From Pseudonocardia sp. HH130629-09 (GTDB taxonomy: Bacteria > Actinomycetota > Actinomycetes > Mycobacteriales > Pseudonocardiaceae), in contig NZ_CP011868.1 of NCBI RefSeq assembly GCF_001294645.1, positions 372,001-436,000 on the forward strand: a stretch of 64,000 bases of DNA. The letters are read 5' to 3'. Position numbers and translations under genes: made by a program. The notes under the pieces were generated by a model, which saw only the letters and a program-made list of their open reading frames with translations, was not told the origin of the DNA and ran no database searches. Below are positions 61,875 through 64,000 of the stretch, one piece after another. Within the stretch, counting starts at the first letter, position 1; each line of letters starts with the position of its first letter.

Positions 61875-62753
61875 GTGGCCGACGACGTGCGGTCCTACGG
61901 CGACGAGGTCGCCGTCGTCACGGTGACCTACTCGCCGGGCGCGCTGCTGGACACCTTCCTCGACTCGCTGCGCGGTGCCACGACCCGCACGGACGTGCCG
62001 GTCGTCCTGGCCGACAACGGATCCGTCGATGGCGCCCCGGAGCGCGCGGCCCGCGAGCGCGACCACGTGACGTTCCTGCCGATCGGGGAGAACGTCGGCT
62101 ACGGCGCCGCCGCCAACCGCGGGGTGGCCTCGCTGCCCGACCGCTACGGCTGGGTCGTCGTGGCGAACCCGGACCTGGAGTGGGGCGCCGGGTCGCTCGA
62201 CACCCTGCTCGACGCCGGCCGTCGACACCCCCGTGCCGGGGCGCTCGGCCCGCTGATCCGCGAGCCGTCCGGCGAGGTCTACCCCTCCGCACGCGAGGTC
62301 CCGTCGCTGCTGGCGGGCGCCGGGCACGCCGCGCTCGCGCCGGTCTGGCCCGCCAACCCGTGGACCGCGGCCTACCGGCGCAGCCGCGAGGACCTGACCG
62401 AGCGGTCGGCCGGCTGGCTGTCCGGGTCGTGCCTGCTCCTGCGGCGCGCCGCGTTCGACTCCGTCGACGGTTTCGACCCGCGCTACTTCATGTACTTCGA
62501 GGACGTCGACCTGGGGGAACGCCTGGGGCTCGCCGGATGGCGAAACGTGTACGTCCCCGGGGCCGATGTCGTACACGTGGGCGGAGCGTCCACGGGCAAG
62601 CCGGGGGTGTCGGCACGGATGCTCGCCGAGCACCACCGCAGCGCCTACCGGTACCTGGCCGGCCGCCACCGCGGTCCGGTGCACGCACCGCTGCGTGCGG
62701 CCCTGCGTGCCGGCCTGGCCGTGCGCTCGGGTCTGCTGCGGCGGACCGGCTGA
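61875..62753 (+). CDS. wbbL: dTDP-Rha : decaprenyl-PP-GlcNAc rhamnosyltransferase
   Basis: A 292-residue family 2 glycosyltransferase that adds rhamnose to GlcNAc on decaprenyl phosphate, forming the linker of arabinogalactan. VVTVTYSPGALLDTFLDSL near residue 15, VLADNGSVDGAPE near 42, VVVANPDLEWGAGSLDTLL near 95, GWLSGSCLLLRRAAFD near 180 and YFMYFEDVDLGERLGLAGW near 205 resemble WbbL (Rv3265c). GTG at 61875 was chosen because GGGGAGG lies 8 nt upstream; the longer frame from 61755 lacks homology. Essential in mycobacteria. Confidence 0.92.
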   Translation: MADDVRSYGDEVAVVTVTYSPGALLDTFLDSLRGATTRTDVPVVLADNGSVDGAPERAARERDHVTFLPIGENVGYGAAANRGVASLPDRYGWVVVANPDLEWGAGSLDTLLDAGRRHPRAGALGPLIREPSGEVYPSAREVPSLLAGAGHAALAPVWPANPWTAAYRRSREDLTERSAGWLSGSCLLLRRAAFDSVDGFDPRYFMYFEDVDLGERLGLAGWRNVYVPGADVVHVGGASTGKPGVSARMLAEHHRSAYRYLAGRHRGPVHAPLRAALRAGLAVRSGLLRRTG

Positions 62754-62778
62754 GCGCGAACGAGAAGAAGGAACCTGA

Positions 62779-62787
62779 GGGGGAACC
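62779..62787 (+). promoter_or_regulatory. Ribosome binding site that decides the TTG start of manB/manC
   Basis: GAGGGGGAA lies shortly upstream of TTG 62792. Confidence 0.6.
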
Positions 62788-62791
62788 TGCA

Positions 62792-63862
62792 TTGCAGGAC
62801 GTCGAGGCGGTCGTGCTGGTCGGGGGCAAGGGCACCCGGCTGCGGCCACTGACCCTGTCGGCGCCCAAGCCGATGCTGCCGACGGCGGGGGTGCCGTTCC
62901 TGGCGCACCTGCTGTCGCGGATCCGCGAGGCGGGCATCCGGCGGGCGGTGCTGGGTACGAGCTACCTGGCGGAGACATTCGAGGAGCACTTCGGCGACGG
63001 CTCGTCGCTGGGGCTGGACCTCACCTACGTGACCGAGACCGAGCCGCTGGGCACGGGCGGGGGCATCCGCAACGTGGCCGGCAAGCTCTCGGCCGAGCAC
63101 GTCATGATCTTCAACGGCGACGTGCTGGCGGGCACCGACCTGACCGCCGTCGCCGACACCCACCGGAGTACCGGTGCCGACGTGACGCTGCACCTGGTGC
63201 GGGTGCAGAACCCGCGGGCCTTCGGCTGCGTCCCCACCGACCCGACCGGCCGGGTGCTGGAGTTCCTCGAGAAGACCGAGGACCCGCCGACCGACCAGAT
63301 CAACGCCGGGTGCTACGTCTTCCGTCGCGAGGTGATCGACACGATCCCCGCGGGCAGGCCGGTGTCGGTGGAGCGCGAGACGTTCCCCGACCTGCTCGCC
63401 TCCGGGGCGCACGTGCAGGGCCACGTCGACGTCGCGTACTGGCGCGACATGGGCACCCCTGGCGACCTGGTGCACGGCTCGGCGGACCTGGTCCGCGGGG
63501 TCGCGCCCTCGGCGGCGCTGCCCGGCCCGACGGGCGAGTCGATGGTGCTGGAGGGGGCCGAGGTGGCCGCCGACGCGTTCGTGTTCGGCGGGACGACCGT
63601 CGGCCGCGGCGCCCGGATCGGCTCCGGGGCCCGGGTCGAGGGCTCCATGCTGTTCGACGGCGCGGTGGTCCGGGCCGGAGCGGTCGTGGAGAACTCGGTG
63701 ATCGGGGCCGGCGCGGTCGTCGAGGAGGGCGCCAGCATCCGCGACACCGTGGTCGGCGACCGGGCCGTGATCGGCGCGCACTGCGAGCTGCGGCACAACA
63801 TGCGGGTGTGGCCGGACGTCACGCTGCCGCCCCACGGGGTCCGGTTCTCGCCCGACGTGTGA
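62792..63862 (+). CDS. manB: GDP-mannose pyrophosphorylase (ManB/ManC type), TTG start
   Basis: A 356-residue nucleotidyltransferase making GDP-mannose or a similar NDP-sugar. VVLVGGKGTRLRPLTLSAPKP near residue 6, IFNGDVLAG near 105, EKTEDPPTDQINAGCYVF near 160 and YWRDMGTPGDLVHG near 215 are followed by left-handed beta-helix repeats (GTTVGRGARIGSGARVEGS, SVIGAGAVVEEGASI). The start is TTG at 62792, since GAGGGGGAA precedes it and LQDVEAVVLVGG matches the family N-terminus; no ATG or GTG suits. GDP-mannose feeds mannosylated lipids. Follows wbbL by 38 nt. Confidence 0.93.
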   Translation: MQDVEAVVLVGGKGTRLRPLTLSAPKPMLPTAGVPFLAHLLSRIREAGIRRAVLGTSYLAETFEEHFGDGSSLGLDLTYVTETEPLGTGGGIRNVAGKLSAEHVMIFNGDVLAGTDLTAVADTHRSTGADVTLHLVRVQNPRAFGCVPTDPTGRVLEFLEKTEDPPTDQINAGCYVFRREVIDTIPAGRPVSVERETFPDLLASGAHVQGHVDVAYWRDMGTPGDLVHGSADLVRGVAPSAALPGPTGESMVLEGAEVAADAFVFGGTTVGRGARIGSGARVEGSMLFDGAVVRAGAVVENSVIGAGAVVEEGASIRDTVVGDRAVIGAHCELRHNMRVWPDVTLPPHGVRFSPDV

Positions 63863-64000
63863 CCATCGGGGGCGTGGACGCGGTCGCCGTGGTGGTGGAC
63901 CGGGAATGGCGGCCGCCGTTCCCGCTCGACCTGCACGGCGTGCTGGCCCCGCTGCGCCGCGGCCGGGGCGACCCCACCTGGCGCACCGCCGTCGACGGTG
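63859..64000 (+). CDS. Probable DNA-3-methyladenine glycosylase, N-terminal part (runs off window)
   Basis: Forty-seven residues are visible: VTIGGVDAVAVVVDREWRPP then FPLDLHGVLAPLRRGRGDPT and WRTAVDG. The LDLHGVLAPLRRGRGDPT pattern is typical of the N-terminus of AlkA-like glycosylases in actinobacteria, which remove alkylated bases. The GTG at 63859 overlaps the manB stop by GTGA; GTG 63874 is the alternative. Family assignment from so little sequence is tentative. Confidence 0.55.
   Translation, partial: MTIGGVDAVAVVVDREWRPPFPLDLHGVLAPLRRGRGDPTWRTAVDG

Noticed and set aside
1..64000. tRNA, rRNA or CRISPR arrays
   Set aside because: No cloverleaf with a TTCRA arm, rRNA-like stretch or regularly spaced repeats was found by eye; intergenic gaps are short. 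A tool scan could still find a missed tRNA.

Overview
The window is very GC-rich, uses many GTG starts, packs genes into 1-4 bp overlaps and carries actinobacterial marker families: an ESX-type WXG/PPE/EspG set, the AccA3-AccD5-AccE acyl-CoA carboxylase, BldC/MerR-like and PucR regulators, and a WbbL rhamnosyltransferase of the arabinogalactan linker. Gene order strongly recalls the Mycobacterium tuberculosis stretch Rv3264c to Rv3313c as I remember it (manC, wbbL, LCP, fadE25, purE, purK, PH protein, birA, accD5, accE5, maf, sseA, sufE, accA3, lpdA, amiB-like, deoD/punA, pmmB, upp, Rv3311, add). Together with the family content this suggests a Pseudonocardiales member, Pseudonocardia-like; that assignment is inference.

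Layout. 1-15.2 kb: the end of a MurJ-like flippase, a long coiled-coil protein, then a nucleoside salvage block (add, upp, punA, pmmB) with a decayed IS701 element dropped between add and the Rv3311-like gene, followed by a Ser/Thr kinase and an M20 amidohydrolase. 15.2-21.1 kb: cyclotransferase-like protein, LpdA, and an orphan ESX accessory trio. 21.1-37.3 kb: AccA3; a three-gene cluster of TIGR04222 membrane protein, DUF692/MNIO iron oxidase and small partner; SufE, SseA, Maf; a PucR-controlled lactonase / Fe-ADH / FmdB operon; a two-component system whose kinase carries an in-frame stop; AccE and AccD5. 37.4-48.5 kb: BirA, PH protein, HMG-CoA lyase, an IMPase, a second two-component system, GtrA, PurK-PurE, a structured RNA-rich intergenic region, a membrane protein, TetR, FadE25. 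48.5-53.7 kb: an accessory patch with an IS21 element splitting a gene, an integrase remnant and an IS256 element. 53.7-64 kb: squalene-cyclase-like protein, XRE-cupin, BenE, IlvA, LCP, WbbL, ManC and the start of a probable DNA glycosylase.

How they work together. AccA3/AccD5/AccE with BirA (biotin ligase), HMG-CoA lyase and FadE25 form an acyl-CoA and branched-chain carbon module. Add, PunA, PmmB and Upp recycle nucleosides, and PurK-PurE supply the de novo purine pathway. WbbL, ManC, LCP and MurJ serve the envelope. Two themes run through the whole window: at least 18 start codons lie 6-9 nt behind a TAnnnT box (leaderless transcripts), and seven genes are broken by nine single-base frameshifts, mostly at homopolymers, which look more like assembly errors or recent slips than old decay.
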